This document shows positions 21,161 to 27,598 of a stretch of 42,951 nucleotides of DNA, piece by piece. The number at the start of each line of letters is the position of its first letter. The first letter of the stretch is position 1. The translations under genes and the position numbers were made by a program. Origin of the DNA: a virus. Where the stretch lies: positions 1 through 42,951 of the IMG/VR virus record IMGVR_UViG_3300033148_007061; one strand, 5' to 3'. The notes under the pieces are model-generated. The model made no database searches and was not told the origin of the DNA. It saw nothing but the letters and a program-made list of their open reading frames with translations.

Positions 21161-22212
21161 GATTTTTTCTCCTTTATCTTTGTTTCCTTTTTACCATGCC
21201 TTTTTTTTCTATTCGACTTTTCAAGCAAAGCAAAAAAACCATCCTCTAATTCTTGGTTTTTCATGCTTTCGATCTCTGTCTTTGAGCGTGTCTTGAAAAC
21301 CTCATCCATAAGCTCAAGTCGTGCGGTTTTTACATCGCTGTTATTTGGAGAACCGGGAACAAGAAAATGAATCTCCGCTTCAATCTTTTCCAGCAAAATC
21401 TTATGGCGTTTGTATCTTTCCTCTCCATTATTCCCGGTTTCAAAAAGGTCTTGTGAATTACGATCCTGATCAATAGCCTTATGCTTACCATGAATGTTCA
21501 GTCGTTCAATATGAGGAATAAATTCTTCAAATCCGGGATCATCAAAACACTTCCCATCAATTACATCAAACCGGTCTTTTTCCACCCATGCTCGATGAAC
21601 CCATCCAGCTCCAGGTCTTGCAGATACTCGATGTTTCACCATTTCCACCAGCAGGGATGGTTCAAATGCTGTTTCGACTTCAGCTTTCATTTTTGTCCCG
21701 GTTTTTTTTGTCTCAATCACCCCGTCATCATCCTCTGTGTCTTCCCAAACATCTCCGACCCTGCCGCACATGATAATGTGCAAGTTCGTATTTACATAAA
21801 GGTCAGTAAATTCTCTCCAGGTTTGTTTTAGGGGTATCCAATGACGGAGTGTTATCCGGCTAAGGTTATGCTTTTTTTGGTAAGCAGTCATAAGCTCGTT
21901 CCAAAAATGCGTGATAGAGTCAATAATCAGAATCGAGCCTTCCTTTTCAGCTATCCTCACCCCTTCAATCAGGTCTTTAAAGGCTCTGGATTTAGCATTT
22001 CTGAATTTAATATTTTCTTTTTCAAACATAGGTATTACAAAATCAGACCCAGTTTCAGTATCCAGAAAATAGATGGGCTTCTTTGCCTTAATAAACTTAT
22101 GAAGCCCGATTGCGATTTTAGAGCTGGTATAGGTTTTTCCCGAACCAGCCCCACCATACAAGCCCATTTTGAGATATGCCATCTCAAGTTTTGCATCCTT
22201 AAATATACTCAT
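21157..22212 (-). CDS. Sak4-type RecA-like ATPase
   Basis: The 351-residue protein has a Walker A motif GGAGSGKT at 20-27, a YFLDTETGSDFVIP acidic strand, and a Walker B-like ILIIDSITHFW at 94-104. LHIIMCGRVGDVW follows. This is the AAA_24/Sak4-like family that performs single-strand annealing or strand exchange in phages. A long charged C-terminal helix (KSNRKKRHGKKETKIKEKK) is probably flexible. The SSB-like gene follows directly. Recombination-dependent replication or repair is the likely role. Confidence 0.83.
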   Translation of the reverse strand: MSIFKDAKLEMAYLKMGLYGGAGSGKTYTSSKIAIGLHKFIKAKKPIYFLDTETGSDFVIPMFEKENIKFRNAKSRAFKDLIEGVRIAEKEGSILIIDSITHFWNELMTAYQKKHNLSRITLRHWIPLKQTWREFTDLYVNTNLHIIMCGRVGDVWEDTEDDDGVIETKKTGTKMKAEVETAFEPSLLVEMVKHRVSARPGAGWVHRAWVEKDRFDVIDGKCFDDPGFEEFIPHIERLNIHGKHKAIDQDRNSQDLFETGNNGEERYKRHKILLEKIEAEIHFLVPGSPNNSDVKTARLELMDEVFKTRSKTEIESMKNQELEDGFFALLEKSNRKKRHGKKETKIKEKKS

Positions 22213-22413
22213 TTACTTTTCCTCCTTTTCAATTTTTTCCATCCAATCCCAGCATTTCTCACAAAATCCATGCTCTTTTATCTTGGAGTCTTCATCAAAA
22301 AAATAAAACTCACCACAGCAGGCACAGATCTGTCCTTCATGCCGGGGATTGAATTCATCCAAAAGCTCTGAAAAATTTGCCGGATTGATTCTGTCAAATA
22401 ATTCTTTTGTCAT
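22213..22413 (-). CDS. zinc-ribbon protein, 66 residues
   Basis: Cys pairs CACC (about 30-33) and CEKC (about 50-53) surround an EFYFFDEDSKIKEHG loop, a typical small zinc ribbon. The ATG overlaps the previous TGA. It ends one base before the ATPase start. It is perhaps a transcription or recombination accessory protein. Confidence 0.7.
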   Translation of the reverse strand: MTKELFDRINPANFSELLDEFNPRHEGQICACCGEFYFFDEDSKIKEHGFCEKCWDWMEKIEKEEK

Positions 22414-22574
22414 TTATCCCTCCTTTCTTTAAATTCTTTTATCCAGGCTTCATAATGCTCAATTTGAGCAATAATAGTAGCCTTTAGATATTGCTTTATT
22501 TTTTCCTTTGGATTTTCAACTTCAGTCATCATCAGGATATTGTCAACATGCTCGTCTATTTCTTTTTCAGTCAT
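22410..22574 (-). CDS. small helical protein, 54 residues
   Basis: The ATG at 22574 and the TGA at 22410 overlap both neighbours as ATGA. The chain is helical and acidic (MTEKEIDEHVDNILMMTEVE, then EHYEAWIKEFKERRDK). Its last codons AGGAGGGAT supply the next gene's ribosome site. The function is unknown. Confidence 0.6.
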   Translation of the reverse strand: MTEKEIDEHVDNILMMTEVENPKEKIKQYLKATIIAQIEHYEAWIKEFKERRDK

Positions 22575-22792
22575 GCTTCTTCTCTTTTTTCTTTAAACAT
22601 TTTTTCCAATATCTCAATATTTTTATCAATTTTTAACATCAGTTCGCCTAAAGTAATAATATCAGCAAAATCCATTTGCTTTCCATCTTTTCGGCAAATA
22701 GAAAAACTTCCTTCTGGGCTTATATTAGACTTGAGCTTTTTAATATCATTCATCAAGAACTGCACCCTAGCTTTTAATTCTTGTATCCTCAT
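22571..22792 (-). CDS. hypothetical coiled-coil protein, 73 residues
   Basis: I start at the ATG at 22792, which follows GAGGAGGGATAAA. A longer frame to 22897 would overlap the upstream gene. The chain is two helices (LKARVQFLMNDIKKLKSN, then LMLKIDKNIEILEKMFKEKR) around a short Ser/Cys/Lys turn. It is probably an oligomeric accessory protein. Confidence 0.6.
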   Translation of the reverse strand: MRIQELKARVQFLMNDIKKLKSNISPEGSFSICRKDGKQMDFADIITLGELMLKIDKNIEILEKMFKEKREEA

Positions 22793-22793
22793 T

Positions 22794-22964
22794 TTATCCC
22801 TCCTCTCTTTCCGGAATATCTCCGGTATAGATATAATCCTCACTATCCCCTCCTCCCAAATCAAAACCAATATCAGTGGTTTCGTATGGATCTTCATTAT
22901 GCCTTTCGCAGAACTCCTTCCATTTATTCCAATCGCTTGTGTAATGTGTCCGTCTTTTTCTCAA
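22794..22964 (-). CDS. small acidic protein with TTG start, 56 residues
   Basis: The TTG at 22964 sits five bases after GGAGGG and two bases past the end of that gene's usual gap, while the ATG at 23099 would read backwards through the upstream gene in another frame. The product MRKRRTHYTSDWNKWKEFCE begins basic and ends very acidic (GGGDSEDYIYTGDIPEREEG). I cannot name a function. Confidence 0.55.
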   Translation of the reverse strand: MRKRRTHYTSDWNKWKEFCERHNEDPYETTDIGFDLGGGDSEDYIYTGDIPEREEG

Positions 22965-22977
22965 TCTTTCCCTCCTA

Positions 22978-23157
22978 TTACTTTTTTGCCGGCAAGGACG
23001 CAGGCTGGTCTCCCAACTGATAATGGAGTATAATCTCATCTGTGTCCTTATCCACCAGGATCCTCTCCCCTTCTCTGCTATAGATAGGATCCCAAGCAAA
23101 ATACGAGCCGGTGAACCTAAACTTTTTCCCTTTGTGATACTTGTATTGTTTTGACAT
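22978..23157 (-). CDS. hypothetical protein, 59 residues
   Basis: The ATG at 23157 follows AAGGAGGGACT. The chain starts basic (MSKQYKYHKGKKFRFTGSYF) and contains a short beta hairpin (ILVDKDTDEIILHYQLGD). It is a likely small DNA- or RNA-binding beta protein, but I cannot name it. Confidence 0.6.
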   Translation of the reverse strand: MSKQYKYHKGKKFRFTGSYFAWDPIYSREGERILVDKDTDEIILHYQLGDQPASLPAKK

Positions 23158-23175
23158 AGTCCCTCCTTTGTTTTA

Positions 23176-23868
23176 CTAACTGCTTATTTTTTGCTTTAAT
23201 TCTTCTATTTCTTTTTCTAGTTCATTGACTTTTGTTTTTAGATTAAGATTGTGTCTGCGATTAAATGCTTCCTTTCGACACTTAGGGCTACAGTATTTCT
23301 GCCAATACCTGGTTTTTGTAAATTTTTTATGACATACCATACAAACAGCCTCATTTTTGTTTTTGGATTTAGGATGATTTTTGATGTATTGTTCTCTTGA
23401 TTTTTTATTCCGATATTCAGTTCGACATACAGTCGAGCAAAATTTTATACGTGATCTTTCTGCATAAAAACGCTCTTGACAATTTTTGCAAATTTTAGAA
23501 TAAAGTTTTAATTTCTTCTTTTTTTTAGGAGAATCATTTTTAAGGATAACATTTGAAAAAGCTATTCTAAAAACTTTGGTGGGGTATTTAATGTTATATC
23601 CATTCTTTCCGGCAAAGGATTTATAATAGCCAATCCATTTATTTTCCAGTTTATTTAACAATTTTAAATCTTCAGTTTTTTCAAGGATATGGAACGAAAA
23701 GGCTTCTTTGCCATATTTATTATATGAATTCTGTAAATGCACATTGAAGTGTTTATTGTTTTCTAAAAGATGCTTATGGTTTAAAAGCCTTTTGTCTAAT
23801 TGTTTAGATTGTCCAATATAAATTTTATTGTTCAATTTGTTTTCTATACAGTAAATTCCCGCATTCAT
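23176..23868 (-). CDS. GIY-YIG endonuclease with two zinc fingers
   Basis: The 230-residue protein begins with a GIY-YIG nuclease domain: GIYCI at 4-8, YIGQS at 17-21, and the conserved HLQNSYNKYGKEAFSFHILE helix near 43-62. Two CxxC fingers follow, CKNCQERFY with FCSTVCR, and CMVCHKKF with YCSPKCR, and then a coiled-coil end. This is a free-standing homing-type endonuclease of the segF/seg class. It probably spreads itself by cutting relatives lacking it. A neighbour's finger at 23878-24066 is very similar. Confidence 0.85.
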   Translation of the reverse strand: MNAGIYCIENKLNNKIYIGQSKQLDKRLLNHKHLLENNKHFNVHLQNSYNKYGKEAFSFHILEKTEDLKLLNKLENKWIGYYKSFAGKNGYNIKYPTKVFRIAFSNVILKNDSPKKKKKLKLYSKICKNCQERFYAERSRIKFCSTVCRTEYRNKKSREQYIKNHPKSKNKNEAVCMVCHKKFTKTRYWQKYCSPKCRKEAFNRRHNLNLKTKVNELEKEIEELKQKISS

Positions 23869-23877
23869 TTTCTTTCC

Positions 23878-24066
23878 TTATTTAATATTTAATCGCTTCT
23901 TGATTTGTTCTAATTCTTTTGCTGATAAATATGGATGAAGCTCTCTCCAGTGTTCTGCACGACAAGAATTAGAACAGAATTTTGCATGCGGACGATATGC
24001 TGTAAAGCGTTCCCCGCAATTTTCACATACTTTGTGATAAATCTTTCGTTCTTTCTTTTTTGCCAT
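23878..24066 (-). CDS. single zinc-finger mini-protein, 62 residues
   Basis: CENCGERFTAYRPHAKFCSN then SCR is one treble-clef-like finger. It is nearly the same as the first finger of the GIY-YIG protein downstream. A basic start (MAKKKERKIYHKV) and a helix (SAKELEQIKKRLNIK) flank it. It may be the remaining piece of an older endonuclease or a small DNA-binding regulator. Confidence 0.65.
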   Translation of the reverse strand: MAKKKERKIYHKVCENCGERFTAYRPHAKFCSNSCRAEHWRELHPYLSAKELEQIKKRLNIK

Positions 24067-24103
24067 TTAAACCTCGATTCTTAATAATAATGATGTTTTA
24101 TAC

Positions 24104-24292
24104 TTAAAAAGCGTTTGGATACCGTTTAATCGCCAAATACGCCCTAACCAGCATCAACGCCATTTGCCCGGGCTTGTTCTGCCCCCACAGCCACCGGCGT
24201 ATAGTCTGAGCACTTATCCCGATTTCCCTGGATATAGCCTCTACAGATACACCGGATTTATTGATTTTTCTCAATGCTTCAATTTCTTTCAT
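24104..24292 (-). CDS. HTH DNA-binding protein, 62 residues
   Basis: A helix-turn-helix reads VSVEAISREIGISAQTIRRW, with the turn IGIS in the usual place. A helix GQMALMLVRAYLAIKRYPNA follows. It resembles small XRE-like or MerR-like phage regulators. Being fifth in the early operon, it is a candidate for controlling the promoter at 25069-25097, which contains a TGTATATACA palindrome. That link is my inference. Confidence 0.68.
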   Translation of the reverse strand: MKEIEALRKINKSGVSVEAISREIGISAQTIRRWLWGQNKPGQMALMLVRAYLAIKRYPNAF

Positions 24293-24543
24293 TTTGTCTC
24301 CTTGTTTTCAATATAACCTGGACAGCAATATGACAATTCTATCCATGCTTTTAAATATGGATTATCTCTAATATCAAAATCAGGATGAATAGTCTCAAAT
24401 AAGTTATCGGCTTTTACTAGAATTTTATAAGCCTTTTTAAGCGTTTTAAGCTCACTCTTGCTGAACTGGATTGTCTTTTCCGGTTTGTATTCTGGATTTG
24501 CCAATTTAATTAATGGGTCTATTTTTTTTGTTTTTATCTTCAT
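24289..24543 (-). CDS. hypothetical protein, 84 residues
   Basis: Basic N-terminus followed by two helices (IQFSKSELKTLKKAYKILVK, then NPYLKAWIELSYCCPGYIEN). The gene overlaps the zinc gene at 24506-24679 by 38 bases, and its stop overlaps the HTH start. I recognise no family. Confidence 0.62.
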   Translation of the reverse strand: MKIKTKKIDPLIKLANPEYKPEKTIQFSKSELKTLKKAYKILVKADNLFETIHPDFDIRDNPYLKAWIELSYCCPGYIENKETK

Positions 24544-24679
24544 TCTTATTCTCCTTATTTTGCTTTTCCCATCTTTTCCCGTTATCGTTCCATTTTTCCC
24601 CGCAGATCATGCAGTATGAAAAAAACTCTCCTCGTCTGCAATCAATGCCTCGGCTGATTTTGTGATTGCAGTCTTTCAT
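24506..24679 (-). CDS. zinc-finger mini-protein, 57 residues
   Basis: The ATG at 24679 overlaps the previous TGA as ATGA. CNHKISRGIDCRRGEFFSYC then MICGEKW forms a possible CH/CxC zinc knuckle. A long Lys/Asn-rich tail overlaps the following gene's start. Translation coupling supports a real gene, but the tail could be a by-product of overlapping frames. Confidence 0.5.
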   Translation of the reverse strand: MKDCNHKISRGIDCRRGEFFSYCMICGEKWNDNGKRWEKQNKENKNEDKNKKNRPIN

Positions 24680-24843
24680 TTCTTTTTGTACCAGGTTAGT
24701 TGAAGTTTCAATCCCATTATTGTTAAAATGATTGTGTATTCATCAAGGATATAAGTAAACCAGAATTCAAAAATGGTAATTCCAAAAACTGTAATGTTGA
24801 TATGTTCTGAAGGCCTGACTTTTAAAAAAACTTGTAATTTCAT
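24676..24843 (-). CDS. small hydrophobic/amphipathic protein, 55 residues
   Basis: GAAAGGAAGGGTAAA precedes the ATG. The chain has alternating hydrophobic residues: FLKVRPSEHINITVFGITIF, then WFTYILDEYTIILTIMGLKL. It could be a beta-sheet protein or a short membrane protein. I cannot decide. The function is unknown. Confidence 0.55.
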   Translation of the reverse strand: MKLQVFLKVRPSEHINITVFGITIFEFWFTYILDEYTIILTIMGLKLQLTWYKKK

Positions 24844-24860
24844 TTTACCCTTCCTTTCGT

Positions 24861-25028
24861 TTAATTACCGAATCGGATCTCAAACCTGTTATATCGAGGA
24901 TGATTCTTAGGCGGTAATAATCTCTTAGCACCTCTCAATGTGCCGGTATAGATTACCTTTTCCCTAGTTGCCCCATCCTCAAACGTCCATTTTTTAATGA
25001 GGCTACATTTCTTTTTTGTTTTTGACAT
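24861..25028 (-). CDS. first gene of the early operon: small basic protein, 55 residues
   Basis: An AAAGGAGAGTAAAA site precedes the ATG, and the strong promoter lies 41 bases further up. The protein is basic: KCSLIKKWTFEDGATREKVI, then AKRLLPPKNHPRYNRFEIRF. An immediately expressed, Lys/Arg-rich product is typical of host-takeover proteins. It may bind nucleic acid or a host factor. Confidence 0.62.
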   Translation of the reverse strand: MSKTKKKCSLIKKWTFEDGATREKVIYTGTLRGAKRLLPPKNHPRYNRFEIRFGN

Positions 25029-25068
25029 TTTTACTCTCCTTTGTTTTTTCTTTCATTGTTCTATATAT

Positions 25069-25097
25069 AATATACTATTTGTATATACATTTGTCAA
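25069..25097 (-). promoter_or_regulatory. strong sigma70-type early promoter with palindrome in the spacer
   Basis: TTGACA (25097-25092), 17 bases, TATATT (25074-25069). An A/T tract upstream of the -35 (about 25098-25118) could act as an UP element. The spacer contains the perfect palindrome TGTATATACA (25080-25089), which could be an operator for a dimeric repressor. It is the only strong promoter at the head of the early gene run and fires toward lower coordinates. Confidence 0.83.
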
Positions 25098-25202
25098 GGT
25101 ATTTTTTCAAAAAAATCAGAAAAATAATAATGGGGAAAGGGGGGGGTACAAATTATGTGGCTATTTCTTTTAATGCTATAATTATAATCCTAGTAAAATA
25201 AA
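25098..25202. other. intergenic region between late end and early promoter
   Basis: About 105 bases lie between the last late gene's stop and the early promoter, with no gene on either strand. It holds A/T tracts, a TATAATTATA palindrome and a G-run (8 G) at 25139-25146. Written on the minus strand, that run is CCCCCCCC TTTCCCC, nearly the 3' half of the capsid terminator. I find no matching 5' arm, so a working terminator is not evident and readthrough into the early genes is plausible. Confidence 0.5.
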
Positions 25203-26366
25203 TTAATTATCTCTCCACATTCTATATTGTTCGACTACCGCTTTCATAACCTGCCATTGTGCCACCCCTTCAAAGGTATAATAAGGGCTTCCTGGATGCG
25301 GTTCTCTTATGTCATTCTTTCTGTGCATCTGCATGAGTTCTATTCCACGCCCACCGTCCTCAAGCATCTTATGTGTAAGCTGTATTGCCATTGCCTTTGA
25401 GATAAGCACTTTTTCACCATCCTTTTTATATCCATCCGTACTTATCATCCATTTGACTCCAGGGATAGGCACCCTTTCGTTATAAGCATCTATGTCTCCG
25501 ATTTTATGAGCCTGGTATATCCAGCCTTGCATCATCTGTGCTGTAATACCGCTTTGGGGAAGTGCAGAGGAAATCTTTTTCCATTTAGGGAAAGATGTGC
25601 CTGTTGCCTCGTTTATAATCCTTGTCATATTCACGTGAAAGCTCAAGTACGGGTCAATCTCATTCCCAGCATTAAGCCCTATGAATTTAAGCTCCTCTAC
25701 TGAAAACCTGGCTCTTATTTCCCGGATAATAAACTTTATAAACTTTTCATAAAGCATATGCGTATTCTGAGCTTTTTCAGACGTATTATCCCAATCGTAT
25801 ATGTCTGATGGGGATTTTCCTGTATTAGCATTATTCACATCCCCGTTGAGGAAATTATTCCCCCAGCTCATAGCCGGTGACCAGTGGCAAGAACAATTAT
25901 CTATAAGGTCAATCGAAAGGAATATTTTCCGCTCCACGAACATCTTAATCCGCTTTAAGACGATATCAAGATATTCTGGGTTTATCTTCTCTGCTATATC
26001 TCCAGCTACATCATATTTGCCTTGTGCGTTTTTTAGAAAAGGCTGATGCATCCATTGGGTATGTTTCCATTTCCAATTTACCCAAAGGAAAACCCTGATG
26101 CTGTTTCCTGCTTCCTGTTTGCAGAACTCATCCAGAAAGGCTTTAAGGTCAGCATCCTTTACCTTATGGGCTACGAGGTATTCCGGCATGAAGGCGGTCT
26201 GCAGGTATATGGGATATCCGATAGTACTTACAATAGTCGGCAACTGGATATCCTGGGCTACGGTTGGAATAGAAGGCGGAGGCGGCGATTCTGGGTCAGG
26301 GTCATTATTATGGCTGCATACAAAAGAAAACAAAAGCAGTATTAAAAATAATGTTTTAATCTTCAT
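25203..26366 (-). CDS. secreted lipoprotein glycoside hydrolase-like (clan GH-A type)
   Basis: The 387-residue protein starts with a signal peptide (LFLILLLFSFVC with Cys17 as a possible lipid site), then a Pro/Ser-rich linker. The rest looks like an (alpha/beta)8 glycosidase: RVFLWVNWKWKHTQW, a YLDIVLKRIKMFVERKIFLS barrel helix, and GLNAGNEIDPYL, where NE at 235-236 matches the Asn-Glu of clan A acid/base sites. The second catalytic Glu is not clear. It probably acts on glycans outside the cell, at the virion or host envelope. It is the last gene of the late run. Confidence 0.68.
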   Translation of the reverse strand: MKIKTLFLILLLFSFVCSHNNDPDPESPPPPSIPTVAQDIQLPTIVSTIGYPIYLQTAFMPEYLVAHKVKDADLKAFLDEFCKQEAGNSIRVFLWVNWKWKHTQWMHQPFLKNAQGKYDVAGDIAEKINPEYLDIVLKRIKMFVERKIFLSIDLIDNCSCHWSPAMSWGNNFLNGDVNNANTGKSPSDIYDWDNTSEKAQNTHMLYEKFIKFIIREIRARFSVEELKFIGLNAGNEIDPYLSFHVNMTRIINEATGTSFPKWKKISSALPQSGITAQMMQGWIYQAHKIGDIDAYNERVPIPGVKWMISTDGYKKDGEKVLISKAMAIQLTHKMLEDGGRGIELMQMHRKNDIREPHPGSPYYTFEGVAQWQVMKAVVEQYRMWRDN

Positions 26367-27105
26367 CGTTTAATTCTTTAAAGAAAAACTTCAAATCGCA
26401 ATTAGGCAATAGCTCTATGTTCTGGGTAACGCAATGGCCGCCGATTATCCCATCAGGTGGATAGAGAATAGGTCTTATAAACTGAGGTCGTCCAATCGAT
26501 TCATAGCCCTGGTTATAACTTTTATTTGCCTGGGTATAGACGTTTTTATAATCCACTCCATATTTATCGCAAAGTTTTTTTACTTCTTTTGCATATAGGA
26601 TGTTCCAGCCATAATAAGTAGTGCTTAAAATCTTTGCCAGCTCAAGACCAATTGACTTCCCAGCCCACCATTCCCATTTAATATTTAATTCTTCAAAATG
26701 ACTTATGATATCTTTTTTTGCCTGATTGTTTTCTACGAAAGAAGATGCTATATATTTAATAAAGTGATTTTTCACTGCTTCGTAAAGATGGTCATGGCAT
26801 CCTCTGATTGGTGAATAAAAAAGAATAGGGCTGACTGTCTTCTGTATGGAATTTGTCGTGCCTGGTTTTACAGTCGAATGAATAATTACATATTTAGGTT
26901 TATATGCTCTGCAATACCTTATAATCGATTCTTCAAAAAAATGGCTGTAAGGAAAACAGGCGTGCATAATGAAATGATTTTTTGTAATTTGCCCTCCATT
27001 GTGAACAGGGTCAAGAATTTCGCATTTGTTTCCAGCCTCTTTTTCAATTCTTAATATGACCTTTCCTACATCACCGCATCCGGCTATAAGTATTTTTTTG
27101 TTCAT
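26356..27105 (-). CDS. truncated UDP-glucose/GDP-mannose dehydrogenase-like protein
   Basis: The 249-residue protein resembles the first two domains of nucleotide-sugar dehydrogenases. It has a Rossmann GCGDVG at 9-14 and STVKPGTT at 77-84, then the middle-domain signature LELAKILSTTYYGW at 154-167 with the conserved Lys and GGHC at 222-225, the active-site Cys position. It ends soon after that, without the C-terminal UDP-binding domain. Either a different partner completes it or it has a changed role. It is coupled to the glycoside hydrolase by an 11-base overlap. Confidence 0.72.
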   Translation of the reverse strand: MNKKILIAGCGDVGKVILRIEKEAGNKCEILDPVHNGGQITKNHFIMHACFPYSHFFEESIIRYCRAYKPKYVIIHSTVKPGTTNSIQKTVSPILFYSPIRGCHDHLYEAVKNHFIKYIASSFVENNQAKKDIISHFEELNIKWEWWAGKSIGLELAKILSTTYYGWNILYAKEVKKLCDKYGVDYKNVYTQANKSYNQGYESIGRPQFIRPILYPPDGIIGGHCVTQNIELLPNCDLKFFFKELNDED

Positions 27106-27359
27106 CTGTCCTTGTCTTTCTTTGGTATCTCTTCTTTTGGCACTTTAAGCATCTTTTTCCGTACGAAATACCTCTCTGACTTATCAAATTCCCATTCACT
27201 TAACTCTTTCTTTGGTATCCCAAGCTCCTCTTTCATCCTGGCAATTGTCTTGCTAAACTCAATCCTCATCCCATTTAGCTGTTGCTGTACCTGGTTGATT
27301 TGATTGACCTTGATATTCAATAGTTCCTTTTGGCTTTCTAATAGTTCTTTTTTGGTCAT
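27102..27359 (-). CDS. coiled-coil tail-region protein, 85 residues
   Basis: The N-terminal half is a long helix with heptads (LESQKELLNIKVNQINQVQQ, then GMRIEFSKTIARMKEELG). A basic C-terminal region follows. It overlaps both neighbours by four bases (ATGA). It is perhaps a fibre-associated or assembly protein. Confidence 0.62.
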   Translation of the reverse strand: MTKKELLESQKELLNIKVNQINQVQQQLNGMRIEFSKTIARMKEELGIPKKELSEWEFDKSERYFVRKKMLKVPKEEIPKKDKDR

Positions 27360-27589
27360 TTTATCTCTCCTTTCAACGCCTCTAATTCGGAAACCTGTTT
27401 ATCTATCGTAGCTTTATAATTCTCTTTATTCTGTTTCCATTCATCCAGTTTATCGAGTAAATATGGCTTAACTTTTTCCACTTTAAAATAAGCCCCTATC
27501 ATCTGCTTAAATTCATCCATTGTCCGCACTTTTTCGATGTGTTGTATGATTGCTGATTTTAGTATTTCGACTTTCTGTTCTTCATCCAT
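27356..27589 (-). CDS. helical protein after the tail fibre, 77 residues
   Basis: A helical protein (VEILKSAIIQHIEKVRTMDE, then LDEWKQNKENYKATIDKQVS) with a coiled-coil C-terminus. It begins 10 bases after the tail-fibre stop, with AGGAGTAAAAA upstream. It could be a fibre chaperone, as such small proteins often follow fibre genes, but no motif proves it. Confidence 0.6.
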   Translation of the reverse strand: MDEEQKVEILKSAIIQHIEKVRTMDEFKQMIGAYFKVEKVKPYLLDKLDEWKQNKENYKATIDKQVSELEALKGEIK

Positions 27590-27598
27590 TTTTTACTC

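Noticed and set aside
22491-23033. Plus-strand frame of 180 codons
   Set aside because: It is antisense to a run of minus-strand genes with good ribosome sites and coupled ends, and its composition is that of a reversed AT-rich gene.
24289-25028. Lysogeny control region
   Set aside because: A lone small HTH protein without integrase, divergent repressor or attachment site is not enough to call a temperate switch.
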